This document shows positions 14,626 through 23,072 of a DNA stretch of 64,000 bases, one piece after another (the first letter of the stretch is position 1; the number at the start of each line of letters is the position of its first letter). The position numbers and the translations under genes were made by a program. This DNA comes from DLAJ01 sp964655525 (GTDB lineage Bacteria > Bacillota > Clostridia > Lachnospirales > Lachnospiraceae): positions 1 to 64,000 of the forward strand of contig CAZZNE010000004.1 of assembly GCA_964655525.1 (NCBI GenBank), in the 5' to 3' direction. The notes beneath the pieces were generated by a model. It ran no database searches. It saw nothing but the letters and a program-made list of their open reading frames with translations, and was not told where the DNA came from.

Positions 14626-15990
14626 GTGGCGGAACTGGAAGAAGCCCTCTTAAAAAGGGTATTACCGCATAGCATTGAGGCGGAGCAGTCTGTCATCGGT
14701 TCAATGCTGATGGATAAGGACGCGATCGTGGTTGCGTCCGAGATTTTGACGGGTGAGGATTTTTACGGAAAACAATACGGCATCGTATTTGAAGCCATGG
14801 TAGAGCTTCATGACGAGGCGAAACCGGTTGATATGGTGACGCTGCAAAACCGTCTTAAGGAAAAGGATGTGCCTCCTGAGGTCAGCTCTTTAGAGTTTAT
14901 CAAGGACATCTTAAACACGGTGCCGACATCTGCGAACGTGAAGCATTATGCGAATATTGTTGCGGAGAAATCGCTGCTGCGCAGACTCATCAAGACGAAC
15001 GAGGAGATCGCGAATACCTGTTATGTCGGCAGGGAACCGGTTGAGGATATTTTGGCCGATACCGAACAAAAGATATTTCGGATCGTACAGAACCGCAATG
15101 TGGGAGATTTTGTGCCGATCAGACAGGTGGTTGCCGATGCACTCAAAAAAATTGAGATCGCATCTCATAATAAAGGCGCCGTGACGGGAATTGCCACCGG
15201 TTTTACCGATCTGGACTATCGGACGGCGGGCATGCAGCCCTCGGATTTGATTTTGATCGCGGCGAGACCTTCCATGGGAAAGACAGCGTTTGCGCTCAAT
15301 ATTGCGGAATATGTGGCGTTCCGCTCCAACCAGACAGTTGCTATTTTCAGCTTGGAAATGTCGAAGGAGCAGCTTGTCAATCGTCTGTTTTCTTTGGAAT
15401 CCCGCGTGGATGCGCAGAGGCTTAGAACCGGCGGATTGGATGATAATGATTGGGAGCGTCTGATCGAATCCGCAGCGGTCATTGGAAAGTCAAATCTCAT
15501 CATTGACGACACGCCGGGAATCAGCGTACCTGAGCTGAGAAGCAAGTGCCGGAAATATAAGCTGGAACACAACCTGCAAATGATCATGATCGACTACCTA
15601 CAGCTCATGAGCGCAAGCGGCAGGGGCAGCGATTCCAGACAGCAGGAGATTTCCGAGATCTCGCGTTCCTTAAAGGCGCTCGCAAGAGAGCTGCAGGTTC
15701 CGGTCATCGCGCTTTCCCAGCTGAGCCGTGCCGTGGAACAGCGTCCTGACCACAGACCGATGCTTTCCGATCTGCGTGAATCCGGCGCGATCGAGCAGGA
15801 TGCCGATGTCGTGATGTTTATTTACCGCGATGATTATTATAATAAAGATACCGAGCTGAAAAATATTGCGGAGATCATCATTGCCAAGCAGAGAAACGGC
15901 CCGATCGGAACCGTGAATCTCGTATGGCTGCCGGAATATACCAAGTTCGCGAACATGGAACGCGGCGATTACCGCAATCGGCAGGAATAG
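14626..15990 (+). CDS. dnaB: Replicative DNA helicase DnaB
   Basis: A 454-residue hexameric helicase that unwinds DNA at the fork. The N-terminal domain (SIEAEQSVIGSML) is followed by the RecA-like motor with Walker A ARPSMGKTAF (about 214-223) and Walker B-like MIMIDYLQLM. SQLSRAVEQRPDHRP and LRESGAIEQDADVV are family motifs. The start is GTG with AAAGGAGAGG upstream. It is the last gene of the gdpP-rplI-dnaB unit. Confidence 0.96.
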   Translation: MAELEEALLKRVLPHSIEAEQSVIGSMLMDKDAIVVASEILTGEDFYGKQYGIVFEAMVELHDEAKPVDMVTLQNRLKEKDVPPEVSSLEFIKDILNTVPTSANVKHYANIVAEKSLLRRLIKTNEEIANTCYVGREPVEDILADTEQKIFRIVQNRNVGDFVPIRQVVADALKKIEIASHNKGAVTGIATGFTDLDYRTAGMQPSDLILIAARPSMGKTAFALNIAEYVAFRSNQTVAIFSLEMSKEQLVNRLFSLESRVDAQRLRTGGLDDNDWERLIESAAVIGKSNLIIDDTPGISVPELRSKCRKYKLEHNLQMIMIDYLQLMSASGRGSDSRQQEISEISRSLKALARELQVPVIALSQLSRAVEQRPDHRPMLSDLRESGAIEQDADVVMFIYRDDYYNKDTELKNIAEIIIAKQRNGPIGTVNLVWLPEYTKFANMERGDYRNRQE

Positions 15991-16106
15991 CCTGTAGATG
16001 CTGCGACAAAACGGTCTGTACGGTCGCGGAGCCGGATGTTACACAAAGCATAAAACCTGCATGACAGGGCGAATAGACGATACAATGACGGTAGGGTCAA
16101 GTATGC

Positions 16107-16142
16107 AAAAGAGAATTTTCCAACAGGGAGATTCTCTTTTTT
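16107..16142 (+). terminator. Terminator after dnaB
   Basis: A perfect 10-bp stem AAAAGAGAAT/ATTCTCTTTT is followed by further T residues. It lies 117 bp past the dnaB stop and just before the MerR-like gene's ribosome site. Confidence 0.75.
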
Positions 16143-16168
16143 ATATGCAATCAAAAAGGAGGGCAAGC

Positions 16169-17170
16169 ATGAATTATTATCAAATTGCGGACGCGGCAAA
16201 AAAAGTGAACGTGGAGAGCCACGTTCTGCGTTACTGGGAGGAGGAGCTGCAGCTGCCGATTGAGCGGAATAAGCAGGGACACAGATTATATACGGATGAG
16301 GATTTAAACAGATTTTTGTATATCAAGGAGTTAAAAAAAGAGGGACTGCAGCTGCGGGCGATCCGCACGAAGGTACATATGAGGGACAAGCAGCCGGAGA
16401 ATACGGCGGAAAACGGAAAATGGGTTCAGGACAAGGCACAGGACAAGGCTTTATTACAGGAGCAGGCGGAAAAGCACCTGCCGGAATGCGGGGAGCGCAG
16501 TGCGGGACAGTTGGAAGAAGAAAAAACGAGAAAGGCGGCGAGACTTTGCATGATGCTTCAGCAGATGGTTGTGACGGCGGTACACGAGGAAAATGAAGGT
16601 CTTTTGCGTGAAATCAAGAAGGGGGTTGCGGAGACGGTGTCAAAGGAAATGAATTATCAATTCAGTTTGCAGGAACAGCGCGAGGAGGAGCATTATAAAA
16701 AGCTGGACGAGATCCTGCGCGAACGCGAGCGGCGAAACCGCATGACATTGGGCGACCGGAAGCGCTTAAAGAGAGAGCACCAGCGCGCGGAAAGGGAGAA
16801 GCTGCGTGTGGAAAAGGAGAACGCGCGGAGAGAAAAAGAAAAGGCGCAGCAGGAGCAGGCACGGATGGAGAAAGAGCGGGTGCAGAAAGAAAAAGAGAAC
16901 GCGCGGCTGGAGAAGGAAAAGCTTCAGAAAGAGAAGGAGAGCGCACGGAAGGAAAAAGAAAAGCTGCAAAAGGAGAAGGAACAGGCACGGCGAGAGAAGG
17001 AAAAAGCGCAGCATGAACAGGCGCGAATAGAGAAAGAAAAGCTCAGGCAGGAAAGAGAGCATGCGCGGAAAGCAAAGGAGAGAATACAGCAGGCGAAAGC
17101 GCGAGGAAGCCTGTTTGGCAGTCAGGAAAAAAACAGACAGGGACAGGAACAGCAGGAAGGCCTGTCATAG
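16169..17170 (+). CDS. MerR-type HTH protein with long charged coiled coil
   Basis: A 333-residue protein. Residues 1-75 form a MerR winged helix (YYQIADAAKKVNVESHVLRYW, here split as YYQIADAAKK and VESHVLRYWEEE, then GHRLYTDEDLNRFLYIKEL). From about residue 170 the protein is an almost uninterrupted Glu/Lys/Arg helix with a repeated unit of the type REKEKARREKEK and KLQKEKEQA. No ligand domain of the usual MerR regulators is seen. The layout (MerR head plus coiled coil) is that of RacA-like chromosome-binding proteins, which is an inference from architecture only. The ATG at 16169 has AAAAAGGAGGG upstream. Confidence 0.75.
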   Translation: MNYYQIADAAKKVNVESHVLRYWEEELQLPIERNKQGHRLYTDEDLNRFLYIKELKKEGLQLRAIRTKVHMRDKQPENTAENGKWVQDKAQDKALLQEQAEKHLPECGERSAGQLEEEKTRKAARLCMMLQQMVVTAVHEENEGLLREIKKGVAETVSKEMNYQFSLQEQREEEHYKKLDEILRERERRNRMTLGDRKRLKREHQRAEREKLRVEKENARREKEKAQQEQARMEKERVQKEKENARLEKEKLQKEKESARKEKEKLQKEKEQARREKEKAQHEQARIEKEKLRQEREHARKAKERIQQAKARGSLFGSQEKNRQGQEQQEGLS

Positions 17171-17204
17171 AACCGGAAAGAACCGTGCGCATGCGGGAAA
17201 AGAC

Positions 17205-17233
17205 TTGACAAATATAGGAAATCTTTATATACT
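17205..17233 (+). promoter_or_regulatory. Sigma-A promoter of the fatty acid synthesis operon
   Basis: A perfect -35 TTGACA (17205-17210), a 17-bp spacer and TATACT (17228-17233). This is one of the strongest promoters in the window, 50 bp before fabH. Confidence 0.9.
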
Positions 17234-17245
17234 TTGAATGTCAAA
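17233..17245. promoter_or_regulatory. FabT-like operator palindrome
   Basis: TTTGAATGTCAAA is an inverted repeat (TTTGA, three bases, TCAAA) starting at the last base of the -10 box and covering the transcription start. FabT, a MarR-family repressor of fab genes in streptococci and relatives, binds TTTGATTATCAAA-like sites. Position and sequence fit an operator; no fabT gene is in the window. Confidence 0.6.
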
Positions 17246-17282
17246 ATAAAGAGAATGGGAAAATAGAACACTGGGGGCATTT

Positions 17283-18266
17283 ATGAAGGGAAAAATATGC
17301 GGAACAGGCGCGTATGTGCCGGAGAATCGCATGGATAATGATCAGATTGCCGCGTTTGTGGATACAAATGATGAGTGGATCAGGGAGCGCACCGGCGTGG
17401 AGGCGAGGCATATTGCAGGCCCGGAGGAGACAACGGTTTCCATGGCAGCTATGGCGGGGAGGCGCGCGCTTGTGAATGCGGGCATCACGGCGGAGGAGAT
17501 CGATCTTCTCATCGTATCGACAACCTCCTCCAATCTGATACTGCCGTGCACGGCGTGCGAGGTACAGAAGGAATTGGGTGCGAACCGGGCGACCTGCTTC
17601 GATCTTTCCGCGGCATGTACGGGTTTTGTGCTTGCTTATAATACGGCGCTTGCTTATTTGAACAGTGGTGTCTATCATACGGCGCTCCTGATCGGGAGCG
17701 AGTGTCTTTCCAATTTGATGGACTGGAAAGACCGCGGCACCTGCATCTTGTTTGGTGACGGCGCGGGAGCTGTCGTGTTAAAGGGGACGGATGGAGACAT
17801 GTATTTTCCGGCAACGCATTCCGATGGGACGAAGGGGGAGGCGCTCACCTGTAAGAGCCGTCATGACTGGAGCAATTTATACGATGACAGCGGCGCGTCT
17901 GCAATGCAGGATCAGATGCATCGGATCGGCATGGACGGGCAGGCGGTATTTCGTTTCGCGGTAAAAAGAGTACCGGAGATTATCGGTGAGGTGCTCGCGC
18001 AAAATCATATGTCCAAAGAAGACATTGCTCTTTATGTTCTGCATCAGGCAAACAAAAGAATCGTGGAGGCGGTCGCAAAGCGGCTGGAGGAGCCGATCGA
18101 AAAGTTTCCGATGAATATACAGGAATACGGAAACACATCGTCCGCCAGCATTCCGATCCTGCTCGATGATCTGCATCAAAGCGGAAAGCTGCATGAGGGG
18201 GACAAGCTGTTACTGGCGGGCTTTGGAGCGGGTTTAACATGGGGTGCCGCCATCGTGGAGTGGTAA
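17283..18266 (+). CDS. fabH: 3-oxoacyl-ACP synthase III (FabH)
   Basis: A 327-residue condensing enzyme that starts fatty acid synthesis from acyl-CoA and malonyl-ACP. The catalytic triad is visible: Cys112 in SAACTGF, His254 in LHQANKRI and Asn284 in YGNTSSAS. The N-terminus GTGAYVPE and FGDGAGAVVL are typical. It is the first gene of the operon, with a GGGGG-type ribosome site. In related operons acpP usually follows fabH; here fabK follows after 67 bp. Confidence 0.96.
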   Translation: MKGKICGTGAYVPENRMDNDQIAAFVDTNDEWIRERTGVEARHIAGPEETTVSMAAMAGRRALVNAGITAEEIDLLIVSTTSSNLILPCTACEVQKELGANRATCFDLSAACTGFVLAYNTALAYLNSGVYHTALLIGSECLSNLMDWKDRGTCILFGDGAGAVVLKGTDGDMYFPATHSDGTKGEALTCKSRHDWSNLYDDSGASAMQDQMHRIGMDGQAVFRFAVKRVPEIIGEVLAQNHMSKEDIALYVLHQANKRIVEAVAKRLEEPIEKFPMNIQEYGNTSSASIPILLDDLHQSGKLHEGDKLLLAGFGAGLTWGAAIVEW

Positions 18267-18333
18267 TAGATAATATACATAGAAATACATAAAAGGCGAA
18301 AGACAGATACACCGTAAGAAGGAGGCATAAGTT

Positions 18334-19272
18334 ATGCAGACAGAGATCACAAAACTGTTGGGAATCGAATATCCGATCATTCAGGGCGGTATGGCATGGG
18401 TTGCGGAGCATCACCTTGCGGCGGGCGTTTCCGAGGCAGGCGGATTGGGCTTGATCGGTGCAGCCGCGGCTCCCGCAGAGTGGGTGCGTGAACAGATACG
18501 GGAAGCGAAGAAGCTGACGAATAAGCCGTTTGGCGTCAACATTATGCTGATGAGCCCGCATGCGGCAGACGTGGCGAAGGTCGTTGTTGAGGAAGGCGTA
18601 AAAGTGGTAACGACGGGAGCGGGCAATCCCGAAACCTACATGGAAATGTGGAAGGCAGCGGGCGTGAAAGTCATTCCGGTCGTGGCGAGCGCGGCACTGG
18701 CGAAGCGCATGGAGCGATGCGGAGCGGACGCGGTCGTGGCGGAAGGCTGTGAGTCGGGCGGCCACATCGGCGAGACAACGACAATGGCGCTTGTGCCGCA
18801 GGTCGTTGACGCCGTGGATATTCCGGTCATTGCGGCGGGCGGTATCGCGGACGGCAGAGGAATTGCCGCTGCGTTCATGCTGGGCGCGCGTGCCGTACAG
18901 ATGGGAACCGTGTTTGTTGTGACAAAGGAATCGCAGGTACACGCGAATTACAAGGAGCGCATTATAAAGGCGAAAGATATTGATACGCGTGTGACGGGGA
19001 GAACGACAGGTCATCCCGTGCGTGCGTTAAGAAATGATATGACGAAAAAATACTTAGAGCTTGAAGCCGCGGGGGCGGGCCTGGAGGAGCTTGAGAGTAT
19101 CACGGTCGGAAGCCTTCGCGCGGCAGTCGTGGAAGGCGATGTGAAGAACGGTACGATCATGTCGGGACAGATCGCAGGCTTAGTGAAAAAAGAGGAGACC
19201 TGTGCGGAGCTGATAAGAAGGCTTGCGCAGGAAACAGACAAACTGATCGGGGGAGCGGGATTCTATGAGTAA
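18334..19272 (+). CDS. fabK: Enoyl-ACP reductase II (FabK, FMN-dependent)
   Basis: A 312-residue flavin enzyme reducing trans-2-enoyl-ACP. It starts with a TKLLGIEYPIIQGGM pattern and contains GGLGLIGAA, EGCESGGHIG, VIAAGGIADGRG and GARAVQMGT, the 2-nitropropane-dioxygenase/FabK fold. It replaces FabI in many Bacillota and is insensitive to triclosan. Its stop overlaps the fabD start by 8 bp, so the two are coupled. Confidence 0.95.
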   Translation: MQTEITKLLGIEYPIIQGGMAWVAEHHLAAGVSEAGGLGLIGAAAAPAEWVREQIREAKKLTNKPFGVNIMLMSPHAADVAKVVVEEGVKVVTTGAGNPETYMEMWKAAGVKVIPVVASAALAKRMERCGADAVVAEGCESGGHIGETTTMALVPQVVDAVDIPVIAAGGIADGRGIAAAFMLGARAVQMGTVFVVTKESQVHANYKERIIKAKDIDTRVTGRTTGHPVRALRNDMTKKYLELEAAGAGLEELESITVGSLRAAVVEGDVKNGTIMSGQIAGLVKKEETCAELIRRLAQETDKLIGGAGFYE

Positions 19273-20185
19273 ACTGGCATTCATTTACCCCGGACAAGGG
19301 GCACAGACAGCGGGCATGGGCGCTGATTTTTATGAGAAAAGCGCATCTGCGCGCGCGCTATATGATGCGGCAAGTGAAGCGCTGTCGCTCGATCTGAAAG
19401 AATTATGCTTTGTGCCGAATGAGAAGCTCGATCTGACGGAATACACGCAGGCAGCGATGGTGACAACCTGTCTGGCGATCACCCGCGTTCTGAAAGAAAG
19501 AGGAATCGAGCCGGACATGACGGCGGGGTTAAGCCTCGGCGAATATTGTGCGATTGCGGCGGCGGGCGGCATGGAGGAATTGGACGCCATCCGTCTGGTG
19601 AGAAAGCGCGGCATTCTGATGCAGAATACGGTGCCTGCGGGGGAGGGCGCGATGTGCGCGGTCATCGCGATGGCTGCGGAGGACATTGAGCGCATTATCA
19701 GCGGCATAGAAGGTGTGTCCATTGCCAATTATAACTGTCCTGGTCAGATTGTGATCACCGGAAAAACGAAAGCGGTCGAGGAAGCGGAGCAGCGCTTAAA
19801 AGAAGGCGGCGCAAAGCGCACGGTCATGTTAAAAGTCAGCGGACCGTTTCATTCCAAGATGCTTGTTTCTGCTGGAGAACAGCTTGCCAAGGAGATGGAG
19901 CATATGGTTTTTTCACCGCTGCGGGTTCCTTATGTGACGAATGTGACGGCGGAGACGGTGAGTGATATTGAAAAGACCAAGGGTCTGCTGGCGGAGCAGG
20001 TGAGCGCGCCCGTGCGCTGGCAGCAAAGCATGGAGCATATGATCGCCGAGGGCGTCGATACGTTTGTGGAGATCGGTCCCGGAAAGACGCTTGACGGCTT
20101 CTTACGGAAAATAGATAAGGACAAGCGCGTGCTGCATGCCTCCGTATGGGAGGACGTGGACAAGATCGTGGAAGCGCTTTTGTAG
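19265..20185 (+). CDS. fabD: Malonyl-CoA:ACP transacylase (FabD)
   Basis: A 306-residue acyltransferase moving malonyl from CoA to ACP. PGQGAQTAGMG, the nucleophile Ser90 in GLSLGEY and His196 in GPFHSKM are visible. The usual GHSLGE reads GLSLGE here, as in several Clostridia. It overlaps fabK by 8 bp. Confidence 0.95.
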   Translation: MSKLAFIYPGQGAQTAGMGADFYEKSASARALYDAASEALSLDLKELCFVPNEKLDLTEYTQAAMVTTCLAITRVLKERGIEPDMTAGLSLGEYCAIAAAGGMEELDAIRLVRKRGILMQNTVPAGEGAMCAVIAMAAEDIERIISGIEGVSIANYNCPGQIVITGKTKAVEEAEQRLKEGGAKRTVMLKVSGPFHSKMLVSAGEQLAKEMEHMVFSPLRVPYVTNVTAETVSDIEKTKGLLAEQVSAPVRWQQSMEHMIAEGVDTFVEIGPGKTLDGFLRKIDKDKRVLHASVWEDVDKIVEALL

Positions 20186-20294
20186 GAACGCAATTTTGCA
20201 TTGTAGATGCGCAAATGTGTTCTGTGCTGAGTGTATGTTTGAAATAGAGAATCTTGGATGCGCAAGACGGCAAAGGATAAGGAGATTGTGGGCA

Positions 20295-21038
20295 ATGGCA
20301 TTAGAAGGTAAAATAGCGGTTGTGACCGGAGCGTCACGGGGAATCGGCAGGGCGGTCGCACTGCGGCTTGCGCAGGATGGCGCAACCGTCATCATCAATT
20401 ATAACGGTTCTGAGGAAAAAGCAAAGCAGACGCTTTCGGAAATGGAAGAACAGGGCGGAAAAGGTGCGATCTATCAGTGCGACGTATCTGATTTTGAACA
20501 GTGCGAGGCATTTATCAAAGATGTGATCAAAACCTATGGTTCTTTGGATATTCTCGTCAATAATGCGGGCGTGACGAAGGACGGGCTGCTCATGGCGATG
20601 TCCGAGGAGGATTTTGACCGTGTGCTTGACACGAACTTGAAAGGTGCGTTCCATACGATCCGTTTTGCGGCAAGACAGATGTTAAAGCAGAAAAGCGGAC
20701 GTATCATCAACATGGCGTCCGTTGTCGGCGTGAGCGGCAATGCGGGGCAAGCGAATTATGCGGCGTCCAAGGCAGGGGTGATCGGACTTACCAAGTCGGC
20801 GGCAAAGGAACTTGCGTCCCGCGGCATCACCGTGAACGCGATCGCGCCGGGATTTATCGAGACGGATATGACGGCGGCGCTTTCCGAAGATGTGAAAGCG
20901 GGAACCATGACGCAGATTCCGCTCGGATGCTTTGGAAAACCGGAACAGGTGGCGGCAGCAGCCGCATTTTTGGCGTCGGAGGATGCCGCTTACATTACCG
21001 GGCAGGTACTGCATGTGGACGGCGGTATGGTCATGTAA
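20295..21038 (+). CDS. fabG: 3-oxoacyl-ACP reductase (FabG)
   Basis: A 247-residue NADPH-dependent short-chain dehydrogenase. TGASRGIG (11-18) binds the cofactor, and NNAG (89-92), Ser142, Tyr155 and Lys159 form the active site. ETDMTAAL and the C-terminal GQVLHVDGGMVM are typical of FabG. The ATG at 20295 follows AAGGATAAGGAGA. It lies 109 bp after fabD, a gap with no gene, and is followed by two hairpins before fabF. Confidence 0.95.
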   Translation: MALEGKIAVVTGASRGIGRAVALRLAQDGATVIINYNGSEEKAKQTLSEMEEQGGKGAIYQCDVSDFEQCEAFIKDVIKTYGSLDILVNNAGVTKDGLLMAMSEEDFDRVLDTNLKGAFHTIRFAARQMLKQKSGRIINMASVVGVSGNAGQANYAASKAGVIGLTKSAAKELASRGITVNAIAPGFIETDMTAALSEDVKAGTMTQIPLGCFGKPEQVAAAAAFLASEDAAYITGQVLHVDGGMVM

Positions 21039-21046
21039 GGGGATGA

Positions 21047-21124
21047 AGATGTTCTAAGGCGTCAAAGTACACCGCCTAAGAACATCTAAGTCATTCCCAG
21101 AAGAAATGCCGTTGGCATTTCTTC
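21047..21124 (+). repeat. Two stacked hairpins between fabG and fabF
   Basis: A 15-bp stem with one mismatch (21047-21061 with 21073-21087) is followed by a perfect 11-bp stem GAAGAAATGCC/GGCATTTCTTC (21100-21110 with 21114-21124). Neither has a T tract, so they are unlikely to be full terminators inside the operon. They may attenuate, process or stabilise the mRNA. The second hairpin, read on the minus strand, has the TTCTTCTGGGA tail of the dispersed family. Confidence 0.65.
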
Positions 21125-21212
21125 GTAAGGTGATTGTGGCGGCATAACAAGGCATAAATTGTTTGTGCATCTATGTTGTATGACGGAAAAAACGAAAGGA
21201 AAAGGATCGCAG

Positions 21213-22451
21213 ATGAAAAGAAGAGTCGTTGTGACAGGTCTTGGGGCGGTAACGCCGATCGGAAATACCGTGGAAGAATTTTGGGCTTCCGTGAAGGAAG
21301 GAAAGGTCGGGATTGGTCCGATTACAAAGTTTGATACGACGGATTATAAGGTAAAAATAGCGGCGGAGGTCAAGGATTTTGTTGCAAAGGAGCGCATGGA
21401 CTTCAAGGCGGCAAAACGCATGGAGCTGTTTTCCCAATATGCGGTGGCGGCTGCAAGCGAGGCGTTTGCGGATGCGGGGCTGGATATGAGCAAGGAGGAC
21501 GCGTTCCGCGCGGGCGTGATCATCGGATCGGGAATCGGCAGCCTTCAGATGGAGGAGAGCGAGTACGCCAAGATTATGACGAAAGGTCCCTCCAGAGTCA
21601 ATCCGCTGATGGTGCCGCTCATGATTTCCAATATGGCGGCAGGAAATGTGTCCATTCAGTTAGGACTCAGAGGAAAATGCACGAATGTCGTAACAGCATG
21701 CGCGACGGGAACAAACTGTATCGGCGATGCGTTCCGTGCGATCCAGTATGATGATGCGGATGTGATGGTCGCGGGCGGAGCGGAAGGCTGCATCTGTCCG
21801 ACCGGCGTTGCGGGCTTTACGGCGCTGACGGCGCTTTCGACCGAGGAGGATCCGCTGCGGGCATCCCTTCCGTTTGATAAAGACAGGAGCGGTTTTGTGC
21901 TCGGTGAGGGTGCGGGCGTTGTCGTGCTGGAGGAGCTTTCTCACGCGAAGGCGCGCGGGGCTCACATTTATGCGGAGCTGGTCGGTTACGGTTCCACAAG
22001 CGACGCGTATCACATCACTTCCCCGATCGAGGACGGAAGCGGTGCGGCGAAAGCGATGGAGCTTGCGATGAAAGAAGCGGGCATAGCACCGAAAGATGTG
22101 ACCTATATTAATGCACACGGAACGGCAACCCATCACAATGATCTTTTTGAGACGAGAGCGATCAAGGCGGCATTTGGCGAAGCGGCAAAGGAGGTTGTCA
22201 TCAATTCGACCAAATCCATGATCGGTCATCTCCTTGGCGCGGCAGGCGGCGTGGAATTCGTCACATGCGTCAAAACGATACAGGAGGGCTTTATTCATCA
22301 GACCGTGGGAACACAGACGCCGGATGAGGAATGCGACTTAAATTATACGATCGGTGCGCCGATCCGGAAAGACGTGCGTTACGCTATGTCAAATTCTCTG
22401 GGCTTTGGCGGTCACAATGCGACGCTGCTGGTAAAGAAGTATGAGGAGTAA
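21213..22451 (+). CDS. fabF: 3-oxoacyl-ACP synthase II (FabF)
   Basis: A 412-residue elongating condensing enzyme. Active-site residues are Cys163 in TACATGTN, His302 in NAHGTATHHND and His339 in MIGHLLGAAGG. It starts MKRRVVVTGLGAVTP. The ATG at 21213 follows AAAGGAAAAGG; an upstream in-frame start has no ribosome site. Confidence 0.96.
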   Translation: MKRRVVVTGLGAVTPIGNTVEEFWASVKEGKVGIGPITKFDTTDYKVKIAAEVKDFVAKERMDFKAAKRMELFSQYAVAAASEAFADAGLDMSKEDAFRAGVIIGSGIGSLQMEESEYAKIMTKGPSRVNPLMVPLMISNMAAGNVSIQLGLRGKCTNVVTACATGTNCIGDAFRAIQYDDADVMVAGGAEGCICPTGVAGFTALTALSTEEDPLRASLPFDKDRSGFVLGEGAGVVVLEELSHAKARGAHIYAELVGYGSTSDAYHITSPIEDGSGAAKAMELAMKEAGIAPKDVTYINAHGTATHHNDLFETRAIKAAFGEAAKEVVINSTKSMIGHLLGAAGGVEFVTCVKTIQEGFIHQTVGTQTPDEECDLNYTIGAPIRKDVRYAMSNSLGFGGHNATLLVKKYEE

Positions 22452-22516
22452 GAAGCTGTTAAAGTTGTAAGGGCGTTTGGCAATGCAGCCGGGAATACGG
22501 CAGGAGGAAAACCATC

Positions 22517-23062
22517 ATGGAATTGGAACAATTGATACAGTTGATCGGCGCGGTGTCCGAATCAAAGTTGACAGATTTTTGCTATGAGGAGAACGGCGTC
22601 AAGCTTTGCCTGAAAAAAGAGGCCGGGGCAGTATCGGCAATGATACCGACATTGCCGGGAGTGCAGACAGCGCCGGATTTGGCAATAACCGGTGCGGTAC
22701 AGGCCGTTTCGGGAGCATCAGGGAGCGTACAGACAGTAACGGGGGCAGCAGGAACCGTGCAGACCCTATCAGGCGCGGAAGCGGCAGCCGTGCAGGTAAC
22801 CGCAGCAGCGGCAGCGCCCTCAATCGACGGCAAGATCGTGAAATCTCCGCTTGTGGGCGTATTTTATGCGGCACCGTCAGAGGATGCGAAGCCGTATGTA
22901 TCCGTTGGTGATACTGTGAAAAAAGGACAGATTCTTGCCTGTGTGGAGGCAATGAAGCTCATGAATGAGATTGAAAGCGAATATGACGGCGTGGTGGCGG
23001 AAATTTTGGTAGAGAACGGACAGGGAGTCGGCTACGGCGAGCCGCTGTTTGTCATCAGATAG
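22517..23062 (+). CDS. accB: Biotin carboxyl carrier protein of acetyl-CoA carboxylase
   Basis: A 181-residue carrier. The N-terminal helix (MELEQLIQLIGAVSES) is followed by an Ala/Val/Thr/Gly-rich flexible linker with repeated SGASGSVQTVTG/TGAAGTVQTLSG units (about 60-100) and a biotinyl domain with Lys147 in EAMKLMNE. It carries carboxybiotin from AccC to AccDA. It has a GGAGG ribosome site and is followed by accC after 10 bp. Confidence 0.95.
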   Translation: MELEQLIQLIGAVSESKLTDFCYEENGVKLCLKKEAGAVSAMIPTLPGVQTAPDLAITGAVQAVSGASGSVQTVTGAAGTVQTLSGAEAAAVQVTAAAAAPSIDGKIVKSPLVGVFYAAPSEDAKPYVSVGDTVKKGQILACVEAMKLMNEIESEYDGVVAEILVENGQGVGYGEPLFVIR

Positions 23063-23072
23063 GAGCGGAGCC

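Noticed and set aside
16662..17062. Pro/Ser/Leu-rich minus-strand frames
   Set aside because: Mirror images of the Lys/Glu coiled-coil codons.
17980..19014. 344-residue minus-strand frame
   Set aside because: Antisense of fabH and fabK; composition rich in His/Arg/Cys with no family likeness.
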